A DNA stretch of 64,000 bases from Tetracentron sinense (taxonomy: Eukaryota > Streptophyta > Magnoliopsida > Trochodendrales > Trochodendraceae). The stretch spans positions 43,404,875 through 43,468,874 of the forward strand of contig CM026561.1 of the NCBI GenBank assembly GCA_015143295.1, given 5' to 3'. A program made the translations under genes and the position numbers. Shown here in pieces: positions 46,410-59,100 of this stretch (within the stretch, counting starts at the first letter, position 1; every line of letters starts with the position of its first letter). Below the pieces are notes generated by a model that did not search any database, was not told the origin of the DNA, and was given only the letters and a program-made list of their open reading frames with translations.

Positions 46410-47231
46410 TTTTTGCAATAAATTAAAACACCAAATGGCCAAATTAAGCCTTGAATGCGATGAAGGCTCTCAAGTTCCAGGGCATTGTCAGAATGAGTTT
46501 AGACTGGCAGCTCAAGTGGAGAAAATGTATACTATTAATATGAACATCAGGAAGAAACAATGTTAGTTTATGAGAATATTGCAAGATCTATGGCATCCAC
46601 ACTTCTCAATTCATTTTTTGCACAATTGCTAAAAGATGTTCCAACTTTGCATTAGCAGAGTACGCATAGCTGAAAAATTGAATACAGATTGAGACAGAAA
46701 TCAAAACTTTAGCCTTTTTGTTCTATTGTTTCACTGTTGGAGATCAAAACCAATTAGCGGTCTGACGGTAATCAATGACTCATGTCTATATTCCAGTGTA
46801 TCATTCATTTAATGGAACTAGTTCTAATGCACGCACCTATACACATTTACATTTTTTGATTAATTTTTTATCTTAAAAATAATTAGGATAAGGTCATTCT
46901 TGTACCCAAATGACGGTTTAGGAAGCAGGCTTATACTATTAGCGGAACAGGAATAGAGTCACCTTCCTTTTGGTTGCTCCCAAATACCTACCTAAATGAC
47001 CGGATGGAACCAGGACTACATGAATATACTTGTGCATGAGGATTTTGTTTACAAGGTCAAGGGACATTTAACCATGTATGTTTACCCCTGTTCGTGGGAT
47101 TATCCCAGTGCCACGAGAGTCAATTGGTGCGAGTGGGAGTGTCCAAATCTGCTTTTGAGGATAGTCATTCTATTGTTTTTAACTCTGCTAGTGTGGCTCT
47201 TTGTGCTGCATTGCTAGTCTCAAGCTTGGAT
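46410..47231. other. 3' flank of TMEM208-like gene, intergenic
   Basis: Probable 3' UTR at the start, then no recognisable gene. The first bases of a MITE target duplication begin at 47232. Confidence 0.5.
46417..46422 (+). promoter_or_regulatory. AATAAA-like polyadenylation element
   Basis: AATAAA lies 8 nt after the stop codon. Plant near-upstream elements are degenerate and this one is close to the stop, so it is only a candidate. Confidence 0.3.
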
Positions 47232-47240
47232 AAAAAGTAG

Positions 47241-47460
47241 GGAAAAAGATTAGCTCTGGTGGCTGCCCGAGCTGGGCGCTCGGGCATCCACAAACCAGTG
47301 GGCAGGTGGTGTTTTAAATGGGAAAGATATCAAATGGGTAGAAGTCAAAATCATAGGGAGACAATGAAATGACTTCTCCCTTAAATTATCAGCAGGTGCT
47401 CATTGTTTTGTGGATGCCCGAGCGCCTAGCCCAGGCAGCCACCAGAGCTAATCTTTTTCC
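47241..47460. mobile_element. MITE, Mutator-like, 9-bp TSD
   Basis: 220 bp. TIRs of about 56 bp (GGAAAAAGATTAGCTCTGG, then GGCTGCC and GCGCTCGGGCATCCACAAA). TSD AAAAAGTAG / AAAAAGCGG (47232-47240, 47461-47469), one mismatch. Confidence 0.88.
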
Positions 47461-47469
47461 AAAAAGCGG

Positions 47470-48332
47470 AGGGTTGCTTCACTTTGGACGGTGTAAAAGA
47501 CTTGGAAATCCTATGGTCCAGAGATTAAACATGAGTCCACTACAAATAATTAGAATGAGTCACTTGAAATGTAACACACACATACTGTGGCATTACATCT
47601 TGTGTAACATTTTACTTATGGATACAATCATTTGGATGTGAGGATGTTGTTATTACTTATAGGAGATCAGATCATAGCCAATTCCAATTGAATTCAATTG
47701 CATATGTGTCATGTCTGGATTGGAGGAAGGAAAAAAAGCTGGAAATATCAAATTCAATTTTTTTTCTCTTTCTATCCATATTTGTTTTTAGAGAGAGAAA
47801 ATGATCTCATAGCCAAAATTTTCTCTTCCAATACTTACAGGATCTTGTGAATTCAAGGTTTGTTTTTAAACAGAGAGAAGATGATATTTTCTTACATTTT
47901 TTCACACTTCAATTTGCGTAAGTGGTGGTGATTGAGATGGAGACGTTGGTGGTGGGTTGGAGGTGGCGGTGACAGTGGCGGGGGTGGTAGTGGCGATGGC
48001 AATGGTGGTGGGGTGGTTGTGATGGTGGTGGGGAGTGAGGAAATAGTTAGGAAGGAGTGATAGAGAGTAGAGATAGGATTTATATCTCTTGTTCAGTTTT
48101 CTTCTTTTCTTTTTGTTCCTAGGAAACATTCCGAAGAATAATTTTCTATATCCCGGGAAGTAGAATAACGCTCCCGAAAGCAATGTATTGGTACTTGGGA
48201 TACAACAGCCCCAATCTTCATTTGCAGAAGCAAAGTCGTTTCCTGGTGTAAGAATCCTCACTCACATTTACATACATACAATATAAGCTCTCTACAATTA
48301 CCGGACACAGTGACAACACATGAAATTTACAT
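47470..48332. other. Intergenic; partial GATCAYAGCC MITE copy
   Basis: 47662-47705 reads GATCAGATCATAGCCAATTC onward, similar to the left arm of the MITE at 53806-53983, but a clean right arm is not seen (a partial one near 47805). A GGTGGTGG-type simple sequence lies at 47928-48035. No gene. Confidence 0.5.
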
Positions 48333-48503
48333 TAGAAATGCTAGCACCAGTCGCAAGCCTCTCGAGACGCAAGGCGGTTGCAACAGCTGGCAGCACATCT
48401 CCCTTCTATTATAGGGTAGCAACACCACGTGTTGCATCCACACTGCGTCTGTGGAAAAAATTCCACTAAGTGCGTCTCGTGCTAGCACTCCTCAATTTTC
48501 CTC
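48333..48503. mobile_element. MITE with GTGCTAGCAC ends, 9-bp TSD
   Basis: 171 bp between perfect 9-bp repeats AATTTACAT (48324-48332, 48504-48512). Inverted words TGCTAGCAC...GTGCTAGCA near both ends, with the left arm about 10 bp shorter. Confidence 0.7.
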
Positions 48504-48512
48504 AATTTACAT

Positions 48513-51500
48513 GGGACGACTTCTTTGTCAATTCAATTCCCTGTAGACCGGACCTTCTACTTTCCAGGAAAAGCCAGAAATCTCTAGTGTAATGGGAAAA
48601 GTTAAAATGCAACAACAAAACTTGTCATTAAACATAGAAAGAAAATTCAGAAATTTCCTGGTGATTTCCTTGGCAACTCGGTACAAATTGTCTACCGGAT
48701 TGATGGACATTGAATTTCAAAATAAATCATCAAGCCAAAAAGAAAACAACAAACCCCTTATTTTGAAATTTTGATGCAAAATTACAGAAAATAAAAAAAG
48801 ATACATAATATTTGACAATTAATCATAATAAAAAAGGTGCTGAGAACACCAACATTTTTTCTTAAAGTACACCTAACTTAAAATTTACTAACCATGAGTG
48901 GAGGGGTCTACCAAACCTCTCACTCCTTTCTGAGTGACATATTTTTGTAAAAAAATAAAATAAAATTACTAACCATGAGGATTGCTAGCCTGATACGCAG
49001 ATTTCAAATTTTTTTTTTCTAAACTTTCACTGTGGGAGCAACACGTGATATTGTTACCCCTTCAACAAGTTCAATGAAACAATTTACTCATAAGGGGAGT
49101 TATAAGTTTAATTGGTTATAGAGGTAATAGGGAAAAGTAGTGACACATGTCGCTACCCCAATGAGAGTATGGAAGTCTGGGGCTAGTATTTCTTTAATAT
49201 TATACACCATAAAATGCATTAATTTCTATGATTATACCAACAGATTAAAAAAAAATTAGAGTGCTAGTCCCAATCGTGGAATTCAGTTTTTCCCAAATTC
49301 TCATTGTGGTGTGTCGTAGTTATACCTTGACCTGGTTACGAAAACAATTTTTTTTCAAAGGAGGATGCTATGGGCTCAACCAGTTCTAAAGGTAAAATGA
49401 GCGTCACATATGACAACCAAGGTGAGAGTTTAAAAGTTCGCAACTGGGGTTATAAATTTTCTAAGGGTGGTGATAGACCCACCCCAATAAATGATTACAG
49501 CACCCCAATTTCTTTTTTTCTCTCACATTCGGTTTTCATGCTTCTTAATAGACGCACCCCATCTGTTTTGGCGCGAAACAGCTGCTTCTCTTTCCCGTTC
49601 TTCCTCCCCTCCTTTCTCTCACATTCTGTTTTGGCGTAAAACAGTTACTTTGATGGCAGACACATTAGTAAAGGCAAATACTTAAAAAAGAGAATGCCAG
49701 TATTTTGAATTGAGCAGTGATAGGTAGTTGGTGAGTATTTAAGAGGGGCCGGGACGAGGGGGAGGGGGGGGGGGGGGGGGGGGACTGGACCAATGGGGTC
49801 TAGCCTTAGGTTTCTAAATGGGTTTTATGGGTACATTAACTATTTCCCTTCTGAATTTTGTTTTGCAGATGCTTACACAAGTTTTCTAAAGAAGAATATT
49901 TAGAAAAAGAATGGAGGAAAAGCTCTCTAAACCCATATTCCAGTTGGTTGATGAGTTGTATCTCAATCATAAAATCTCTAACAATTGTAAATGGTGTGTA
50001 GATATAAAATTTATAGACATTTTTTTATTTTGTGGTATATACAAGTAATTCTATTAATTTAATAGTATGCAGTTAGTATTTTATTACTAATGGGGTGAAG
50101 TCATCAAATATTGGTGTGCATCTAACAACACCATTTTCTAAATATACATCAAATTTAAAACTTACCAATTGGAGGCCATTAAAAACTTGAAGAACACCAT
50201 TCTAGAATAAACAAAAATGTATATTCCATAACGATAATGAAAAAAATATTTTTTAATATAACAATGCATTCATCCAAGTCACAGCTGCTCATATCAAGTC
50301 GAACCAGATTTTGCAAAAATATACTCAATCTACCATAACATCAATGATCATTATAATGTTTCAATCGGACTAAATCATTTACTTACGTTAGTATAAGTTT
50401 CACCGGGAGAATGGATCCGAGAACTCTCTATTGAGAGAGGTCACACCCCCACTAGTGGCTCATGTTAAATGAGTGAAGAACTCACCCTGAGTTTAGACTT
50501 CTCTTCACGTCACCCTAAACGTGAGCTTTGGAAAAGAAGGAAATAGGGCTTGAATGTGCATAACATTGGGATGTTCTTGAAAGCACCCTAAAAGAAATTG
50601 AAGTATCTTTTCCCTTTTGTTTTCTGATCATATTCACCATAGGGATAGCCGGGGTTAGTGAATTCTTCTAATAAAAGAAAGGAAATAGTTTAACATATTT
50701 AAGAGGGGAGGTGGGCCAATGAAGTCAGGTTTGTAAACAGATTTCATGGGTACGCCTCTAGAAGCAAAAAAAGAAGATGATATTTCTCATATCTCTCTCT
50801 TTCCCAAGCCAAAGATGGGTCCGTCTTTCCCATTTTCTTTCTCCTCCCAAGACAAGAGTAGGGTTTTCTTGAAAAGAGTTAAGCAACCATCCATTAAAGA
50901 CACCATAAACAAATACACACAATAAAGAAGACAAAAGAAATTGAGTAGTGATAGGCGTACTGTGCCTTAGGCCATGAAATAGATTTCATGGGTACGTTGA
51001 CTATTTCCCAAAGAAATTAGATTGAGCCCTTCAGCCAATATCACACCAGATTCATTCGCCCTTACACCACCACAACCATCACCCTTGAATGCATCACCCT
51101 TGAATGCCTGCCAAAGAAATAGAAGAAGAACAACAACAAGAAGAACAAGAGACCGAGTTGCGTGACTCGGACTCGGTGAATGGGATTTCTATCACCAACC
51201 CTTCTCTTAAAAGAGCTAAAGAAAATAGTTTGCTTCACAAACACTCTAAGGAGCTTTCTCTCTCTAACTTGAAGTTTCCAAGAAGCCAAAGCCACAGCAA
51301 CATCATCCACCATATTGCCTCTCGCTCTTGATACTAAGGAGCTTTCTCTTTCTCTCTCTCTCTCTCGTAGTAGGTGTAGTAGTGGTTGCATTTGTGGGTA
51401 CGTTTTTCTTCTTTCCCCTCGAGAAGCTTTAATGGGTTTTATTGTCCTATGTTGAAAAAAAGAACCTAAGTGTTCAGGAGAATGGAAGAAGCAAAGGAAA

Positions 51501-51649
51501 GTAAAGAAAATATGAGAGGAAGGTGTGTCCCAGAAGCTCAGATTAGCTTAGATTTGTGCAAGCAACCTCTCTGTCCTTTAGTAGTTTTCACTTCTGTTTC
51601 TTTTAAAGGCCCCATAGGAGCAAGATGTTTACGTCAGTAGAGTCAGCCG
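48513..51649. other. Intergenic, repeats but no gene
   Basis: A 20-base G run is at 49764-49783. A word set GGTTTNNAAATGGGTTTCAT-like, with ATGGGTACNTTNACTATTTCCC, recurs at 49795-49850, 50725-50755 and 50972-51010. A SINE-like remnant is at 50390-50466. Small frames (51104-51331) look unremarkable. Confidence 0.45.
49764..49783. repeat. G20 homopolymer
   Basis: An uninterrupted run of about 20 G preceded by purine-rich GGGACGAGGGGGA; length may be affected by sequencing slippage. Confidence 0.85.
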
Positions 51650-51762
51650 ATCAGAAGTTAGTTGGGGCAGTGGAGCTCTTGCAACTCTTACCCCTTGGGG
51701 GATTGGATCCCCAGACCTCCACCCTTGGAAGGCCACACCCTTACCATTCACTCTCCATTAAT
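51650..51762 (-). mobile_element. SINE-like remnant (tRNA-derived), minus strand
   Basis: On the minus strand GGTAAGGGTGTGGCC is followed by a B-box-like GGGGATCCAATCCCC. Shares its body with remnants at 50390-50466 and 54980-55078. Confidence 0.5.
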
Positions 51763-51873
51763 GGGGGAATTACATATACATACCCCACTTCGAACTGAGA
51801 ATTTGAGATGAGATCCAACGGTAGATTTTTTTTCCAAATTTATTATTATTATTATTATTATTATTTAATTTTA

Positions 51874-52168
51874 GGGTAAATTACACTCACCTCCGTTGAG
51901 GTTTGGTGAAATTTCAAAAATCTCTCCTCTAGTTTCTGAAACTAAACTACCTTTCCCTCAACTTTGGTTGTCAATACCCCCTCCCTTAAGTTTACCTTAC
52001 CCTTACTTATGGATGAACTTTAATGATGTCATCATTTAAACATTTTAAAATGTCTAAATTACCCTTTTTCAACACAAGGTTAGTTAAATCAATAAAATAA
52101 ATGATAATTGGTTTCTAACCAAGGTTAATAATATCAACTTAAAGTTGATATATATTTCTAAAATCAAG

Positions 52169-52214
<46 letters not shown>

Positions 52215-53229
52215 CTAAAAACCAAAGTTAGATAGAGCTCATAGTTAGTGGGTACTAAAAGGGACACATGACGATTTATAGAGATCCTTAACTGTGGTTA
52301 AACATAATTAACCTAAGGTTAATATTTTTATTTTTTTTTAAAAGCAAGGTTAGATGGATTAATCCTCGGGGTGAGTGAATCTTAAGCACATGAGTTAGTG
52401 AGTGTTAAAAGGACATGTGGCGGCTTGTAGAGCCCCCTTTAATTGTGGCTAAGCATAATCAAACTAAAGTTTTTTTTCTTCTAAAAATCAAGGTTAAATG
52501 GATGAATACTAGGGGTGAGTGAAACTTTAACCATAGTTAGTGGACGTTAAAGGGGACACGTGGCGGCTTGTAGAGCTCCATTTAATTGTGGTTAAGCATA
52601 AGCAACCTAAGGTTTTTTTTTTTCTAAAAACCAAGGTTTGATAAATGAACCTTAGGGGTGATTGAGTTTTAACCATAGTTAGTGGGTGTTAAAAGGGACA
52701 CATGACGGCTTATAGAGATCTTTTAACTGTGGTTAAACATAATTAACCTAAGATTAATATTTTTTATTTTAATTTCTTATAACCAAGGTTAGATTAATGA
52801 ATCCTATGGATGAGTACTGAATCTTAACCACGGTTATTGGGTGTTAAAAGGGACACATGACGGCTTGTAGAGCCCTCTTTAATTGCGGTTAAGCATAACC
52901 TACCTAAGGTTATTTTTTTCCTTAAAACTAAGGTTAGATGGATAAACCTTAAGGGTGAGTAAATCTTAATCATAGTTAATGGGTGTTAAAAGAGACACGT
53001 GGCCGTTTGGGAGTTTATATTTTTCTTTGGTTGAACTTTCAAATGGTAAAGACGTGTTTCGTCAATCAATTAATAGGGGTAAAATGGGAAAATAGTAATT
53101 TTAGTTAACAATATTACTATTAAGAGTCTGAGAAGGGAGTCTGAGAAGGGATGACAGTGTAATTTTATAAATTAGACGGGAGGTTTCTGAAATTTCACTA
53201 AACCCCAGGGAGGTGAGTGTAATTTACCC
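51874..53229. mobile_element. Mutator-like element with internal tandem array
   Basis: 1,356 bp; TIR GGGTAAATTACACTCACCTC at both ends extends about 50 bp with mismatches. 9-bp TSD TTAATTTTA / TTAATTGTA (51865-51873, 53230-53238), one mismatch. No transposase. The interior is mostly a tandem array of 140-157-bp units. Confidence 0.9.
52245..53012. repeat. Six-copy array of 140-157-bp units
   Basis: The word GTTAAAAGGGACAC with a following GGCGGCTTGTAGAG recurs at about 52252, 52401, 52544, 52685, 52841 and 52983. Each unit also holds ACCAAGGTTAGATGGATGAA and GTGAGTGAATCTTAACCAT. It lies inside the element 51874-53229. Confidence 0.88.
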
Positions 53230-53404
53230 TTAATTGTAGGGGTGGAGATCATTGAACTGCGGTAAGTTGTCCTGCCAAAAGTTTTTCCGGCGAGTTAGTG
53301 TTAGATTCTTTCTCTCCCATTCAATGAAGTTTGTCTTGTGCAGACATTTTTTTTGGTTGTCATAGCCGGTGTAGACATTACTTTGGAAGATAATAGTTAC
53401 TCTT

Positions 53405-53560
53405 TTGTTTTTTGGTTACGTTTAGGCCGCAACGCGGCCGGTTAGGTACTGGTAGTATCTGTTCAGTTGGTGGGCCTGTGGGGACTATATACGAACTCCC
53501 ACTCTCTCGGGAATGGAACCCGGTACCTCTCCCAAAGCATGGGAAAGCCCTCACTTTTTA
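53405..53560 (-). mobile_element. SINE-like remnant, minus strand
   Basis: Minus strand has a B-box-like GGGTTCCATTCCCG preceded by GGGAGAGGTACC. No tail or TSD resolved. Confidence 0.4.
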
Positions 53561-53805
53561 TAAAAAAAAAAACCAGATGTATACAGCATATAAGTAAAAA
53601 AATTGAAAGAGTTTGCTGATATCACAAGCTTATCAAAAATTCTCTCAAGTTGTAAGGGTTTACCCATTCCTAGGGTTCACCTACCTATCCATGGTTTAAA
53701 AAATATATATATTGAAAAATTTTAAACTGCAAGGCTTAATGAATTTTAACTAGGGTTAAAAAATGTGATATTTATTTCTAAGAACAAGGAAGGTGGGTGA
53801 ATCAT

Positions 53806-53983
53806 GAGATAGGATCACAGCTCATTGCAATTGAATTCAAGAGAATTGGGTAGATGGTGATTGGATGAAAGAAAAAGAATGGGAAATTCGAATTTTGGAA
53901 AAAAAATTACTTCCAATCATCATATGCCACCTATGCAATTAAATTCTCTTGAATTCAATTGCAATTGGCTGTGATCCTATCGC
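53806..53983. mobile_element. 178-bp MITE with perfect 9-bp TSD
   Basis: TIRs of about 40 bp (GATAGGATCACAG, then GCAATTGAATTCAAGAGAAT). Perfect TSD GTGAATCAT (53797-53805, 53984-53992). Confidence 0.92.
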
Positions 53984-53992
53984 GTGAATCAT

Positions 53993-55975
53993 AGGGGTGG
54001 GCCCTGCTCACCCCTATGATTCTCTTCAAGTCTTTGGCATCTAAGAACAAAGGCTTTGCCATAATGTTTAACAAATAATTTAGTTTAAAGTTTTTTATGT
54101 TTCAATTTTATTTATGGCATTTAATTTTATACATTGTGAAGTGTTTGATAATATTATATTTATATTTTAATTTTATTTTTTCATTTATATTTTATCTTTT
54201 AATTTTATTTTTAACGTTTACTTTTATATCTTGGGCATTGCACGGAGTATTTGCCAGAGGGATTTGAGATGAATTCAATCATGCATTGGTCAGGGTTTGA
54301 GAATCTCAATTCTTCTTAATCGATTCATCATTGCATGTAATGGATTGAATGAAAAATTTCAGCTTAGGGTAAGAGAGAAAGAACTCTTAACATCCATTTG
54401 GTGTTGGATTTTACCTTCTCCCACACTTCATAAGTACAATATTTTCTTTCACCAAAAAGTTGTGCTAATGACACCATTAATTTCCTCACTTCATCTAAAA
54501 ATGGATTAATCGATAGTTTTGGGTTTTTAGGTTCATTTCTTTAAATTTAGAAAAGAAAATAATATACACAATTGAAGAGATAAGTACCCACCAACTTGGT
54601 ACTTGAATTTGTTGCTGAGTTTATATGTTATGGTGTAGTTGTTTATTTTTCTGACTAAATCTTTCAATTGCATAATATTTGTCTTATTATTAATTTTTAA
54701 TTGGTTCTTATGAATGATTAATTTTAATTTATTCTTATTTTTTCTAGATTAAGTTTTAGATGTATTTAAAAAAAAATTATTCACATCCGTGCATAGCCCG
54801 GGGTCTCCGCTAGTTAGATATAAAAGAGAGGGTTCAAATTAAGGGACTGTTAGAGAGAGAAAATGTTGAAGACCTATTAGAGAGAGAAAGTATGGGTTAC
54901 TGTTAGAGAGAGAAAGTGGTGTGGTCTAGTTTTTTTTGGCTTTGAATATCATTTACATACGTTAATACGACTAGTGGTTAGTGTCGGGATTGGAGCTCTT
55001 ACGGACTTATCACCCGAGGTGGATTGGATCCCCATAACTCCCTCAATAGAGAGGCCACCCCCACCACTGGCGCATGAGGCGGGTGTGTGAGCTAGTTGTT
55101 AGGGGTAGTTTTTTTTCGACGTGAAGTGCAAATGTGAGGTTGAGGGGGTTGGTGCAGGCCTCTAAATCCTTTAAAAAGTCTCTTAATCTCTTAAATTTTT
55201 ATTAATCCAAATAATAGAATTAAAAATTCTATAATTCAATTTCATGAATTTAGTAGTGCATCCAAATAGAATCTTGAATTCTTTAAAATTCAATTCAAAG
55301 GTTTTGAATTCTATGGAATTCAAAGAAGATCAATTCCAATTTCATAAATCCAAACGCCTCCTAATAGCCACAATCGAAGGGCTAACCTTCTTTGTCTAAC
55401 TATTCATACATAATGAGCCAATTTACAAATCTATTATCCATAAAAGTGTATTTGCCAACTAAGGATAAAACTAACAGCTGCCATGCAAAAAACCCTTAAT
55501 AATAATGAGTGGGTTAGGAGATGAATATCAATTGAGGGGAGGGCGCACTCAATTGATCTTGGTTCCATAAAACCAATCCCAAGCTACGTTCCAGCCATCC
55601 ACTTCGGTGGTTTTTACTAATTTAAAATAAAAGACAAAACAAAAATAATGGGACCCATACAAAAGTATCACACTATTTTGTTTTCCGGTACAAAATTAGG
55701 GGAGAGTAGATGGCTGGAAAGTGGACATAGCATCGTATCGTAGGCTTGCCAATTAAAGTTCCATAGGAGGTTGAGTTAGATGACTAAACAGGATCCGGGT
55801 ATGGGTATAACAATGACACGGATCGGGTGACACCATAGACTGAAGTCAAGGTGTGGAAGACTAAGAGAGTACGTAACATCATCATCATCACCCATATCAA
55901 ACACTTTGACGCGTACTCGCTGTATTTTATACACCTCCTTGCATTTTCAATATTTTACTCGCGGGTTCCGTGGAA
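53993..55975. other. Intergenic and promoter region of PPOX-like gene
   Basis: A SINE-like remnant is at 54980-55078 (minus, same family as 51650-51762). 54060-54250 is AT-rich. AGAGAGAAA tracts occur at 54850-54920. A TATA-like TATTTTATAC at 55922-55931 lies about 45 bp before the ATG. Confidence 0.45.
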
Positions 55976-56155
55976 ATGAAGACTTTGGTAGCGTCTTCCT
56001 CTCTTCGCTGTTTGCTGCCTAATTTTTCTTCCATTAATGGCGGCAAAATTTCTCAACCACCTCTCATTCGATTCTTCCAATTGAAACCCTACTCGTTATC
56101 CTTCCATCGTCGTCCTCCTCCTCTCGCCATGGCTTCTGCAACTCAATCCACTCAG
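55976..56155 (+). CDS. PPOX-like exon 1 (transit peptide)
   Basis: Residues 1-60. Starts MKTLVASSSLRCLLPNF; ends phase 0 before GTAAAA. Second in-frame Met at residue 52 (MASATQSTQ), with G at +4. Confidence 0.92.
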
Positions 56156-59100
56156 GTAAAATCTTATTCCTCAATTGTATCCCTCCCAAAAATCTAGGGT
56201 TTTCTAAATTTCTGAAAGTTTTCATGATTTTGGATCTCTGTTTATGCTTCAATGAAAATTAGTGGAGTTTATGAGTTCGTGTGAGGAAATTAATTGTGGT
56301 CAGTATTCTAACATCTGATTGATTAGTGAAGGGTTTTAGTAATCAAAGAAAAATAAAGGGTGGGATATTGGTTTATCGTTCTAATTAGCGTCTTTTTATT
56401 TTATTTTTTTGTAATGTATTTGTTTCTTCATCTAGACTGTGTCATCTGGAGATGTTAACAGCGATGCCAATGTCTTCCAACTGATTCAAGTTCATCAGGT
56501 ACATCTCATTTTCTATTTTTATTGAGCGGTAATTCTTTCACTTCAACTTCAGTTGAAATATCTTGTATAGACAATTGGGGTAGAAATTTTGAATCCTGGG
56601 CTATTGTTGTTATTTGTTACAGGAAGCAGCTGCTCGGCTTCCTCCGGTTGAAGAAGTTCGGACGGTACTTGATCGTTGTATTCGGGGCATGCTTTCAACC
56701 TTTTCCCAGGTATTCTTTTCATGCACTGCAAGTTTGAACGACTATAAAGCAATATAATTAAAAAAAAGAAAAAAAGAATAATTCCATTTATGCTTGGTGT
56801 TTCTGTTTTGATGTCTGTTTAATATTGGATTTGGGAGGTAGCCTAGTTTTAAGTGGAAATTTGGGATGAATTGGACATTTACAGATTGTTCAAGACGAAT
56901 ATCAAAAGCAGGTTTTTATGAATTCCCAGGCATTCCAATTTGAATGTTGTCAGAACGTGGTTTAGCAACTTCCCACTGGTTTTCTTGATGTGTCAAAAAC
57001 ATGGATTAAAATGCCAATTTATAAGGTTAGATTCAAACAAAGTCTTATTTAAAGGTGGTTATCTCAAATCTCAAGGTGGAATGGGCATAGTGTACCTCAG
57101 TAGCATGACATTAAAATTGTAGCATAACCAATAGTTTGAAATGGGGATCTGAATTCTCGATGGGGAGTATTCCCAAGTGCTTTAGAAATGAGGAGAGCTG
57201 ATCCCTTGCTCTTTACAACCCCAAGGAAGCTCCCCATTAAGCAAGGAGAGAGGATAGTCGAGGACCATGGTGATTCCCACATCAAATTGATGCTGCTATG
57301 CTTTAATACCATTATATGTTTCTTGTAATTTGTGCGAGATCCTTCACTTTTTGTATATGATTGATTAAAACCATTTACAAGGATAAGAGATTTAATAAAA
57401 ATATTTTGTTAATACCTTAATGGATAGCAACTATCCTGAAGGGGTGTGGCCCTTTCGGCACGGTTTAAAATCTCAACACATTTCCTAATGTTCCATATGA
57501 AACGCTCTTGTTTCCATAGGTACCCACATGAAACCTACATGTGAATTCAAAATTACAACATTTTTTTGTCACATTTCCTAATATTTCTTATGAAACACTT
57601 CCATTTCTATGGGTACCAACGTGAAACCTACTTGCATGGTATAAAAAATTGACACATTATGATAAACTTTGGTGGAAACGTGTCGATTTCGTTAGCCAAC
57701 GAAACGATATCCACTTGAAGGGTTTAATAGTACAGGATTTTAGTGGCCTGTCTCAGAAATTTGTGGTAGTTTCGATAATGTTTCAGACATCGATCGGAAT
57801 GTTGCAAAATTTTTATACATATTATATGATTTTGATTGACACGACTTTGCTCAACATGAATTAAAGTCGACCGAAGTTATCAATTTTTGCTGAGAAAACT
57901 TCATTTCTCTCGAACACTTATTTTTTCTATTTTTCTTGAATCAATCCATAGTTGGAGGGTTCTGAGCTTACTTTTGGTGATCCAACTCCAACATTTCACA
58001 TAAAAACACCCATTTTTGGTGATTTTAAAGATCGATAAGGATTTCCGAACAAGGTAAATTGCTTTGAGTGCACTGTAATCACGTTTTTTTTTATTTTATA
58101 TAAATGGATTGTATTGATCTAATTGTGTGAAGATACATCAATTTTTTGCATTCCCACATGATTTTAGGGATTCAAACCGGATTTGGAGATGAAATTCGAG
58201 AAATATTGGAGTTTTTTTGAATTTCTCTAACATTACCCAAAACTTCAATATTTTCATTCGAATATTTTATATGTTAATTAAATAAAACCTATCTATAACT
58301 TTGTCAAATTATTCTTATTTTATAAAAAAAAAATTTAACTTTAAAAATTAATTAAATATTTTTTTTTTGTACATATTTCATAATTTGGGAAATGTATAAG
58401 GTATATTTTTATGTTTGTACATAAGGTAATTGGTGTTTATATTCTTGAACTGATCTACAAGTTGGGTGGGTATTTTTTTCCATAAACTAAATTTATTTAA
58501 TTACTTTCATAAAAATGATATTTAATAAATATTTTGTTTTAAAATATTATAGTTATAAATCATACAATAATTGGGCAAATAGTGGGGCCTTATGGTTATG
58601 CCTATGTGTCTTGTAGATATGACACTACTGATGGTCTTAGACTCTTAGTTGTAAGCAAGGCCGTGGATCTTTTTACTTGATTACAGGTGTAGCTCAGCAC
58701 CCATACTACAAGCTACAATAAGGGATGTTTTTAGGTATTGATGCTCGACAATAAGATCAATATATTTTAGAGCATACCAATTTCTACTAGAGTTACATAT
58801 CTTGGGCTCAATATTGCCATTACGTAGAACAACAACTTTGTAAATCTCCTTGTCGAAACACATCATGAATTTGAGCCACATCAAGACCTTTATGTGGTTA
58901 TGAGTCATGAGTTGAGAGTTTCTAAGTGTTACATTGTGATATATCTCTTTTTATGGATGCATTATCATATAAAACAGTCATTTAGGTGCACATTTGACTT
59001 TACAATTTCAAACAACGCATGTTACTTCACACGATTCTTATATTTGATACTATAAATAGTTAAATACTTCATTTTGTTATATAACAAGTCATGGATGTAT

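Noticed and set aside
48978..49195. Possible further MITE with GCTAGC and GGCTAGTATTTCT ends
   Set aside because: The inverted match is short and degraded and no TSD could be found.
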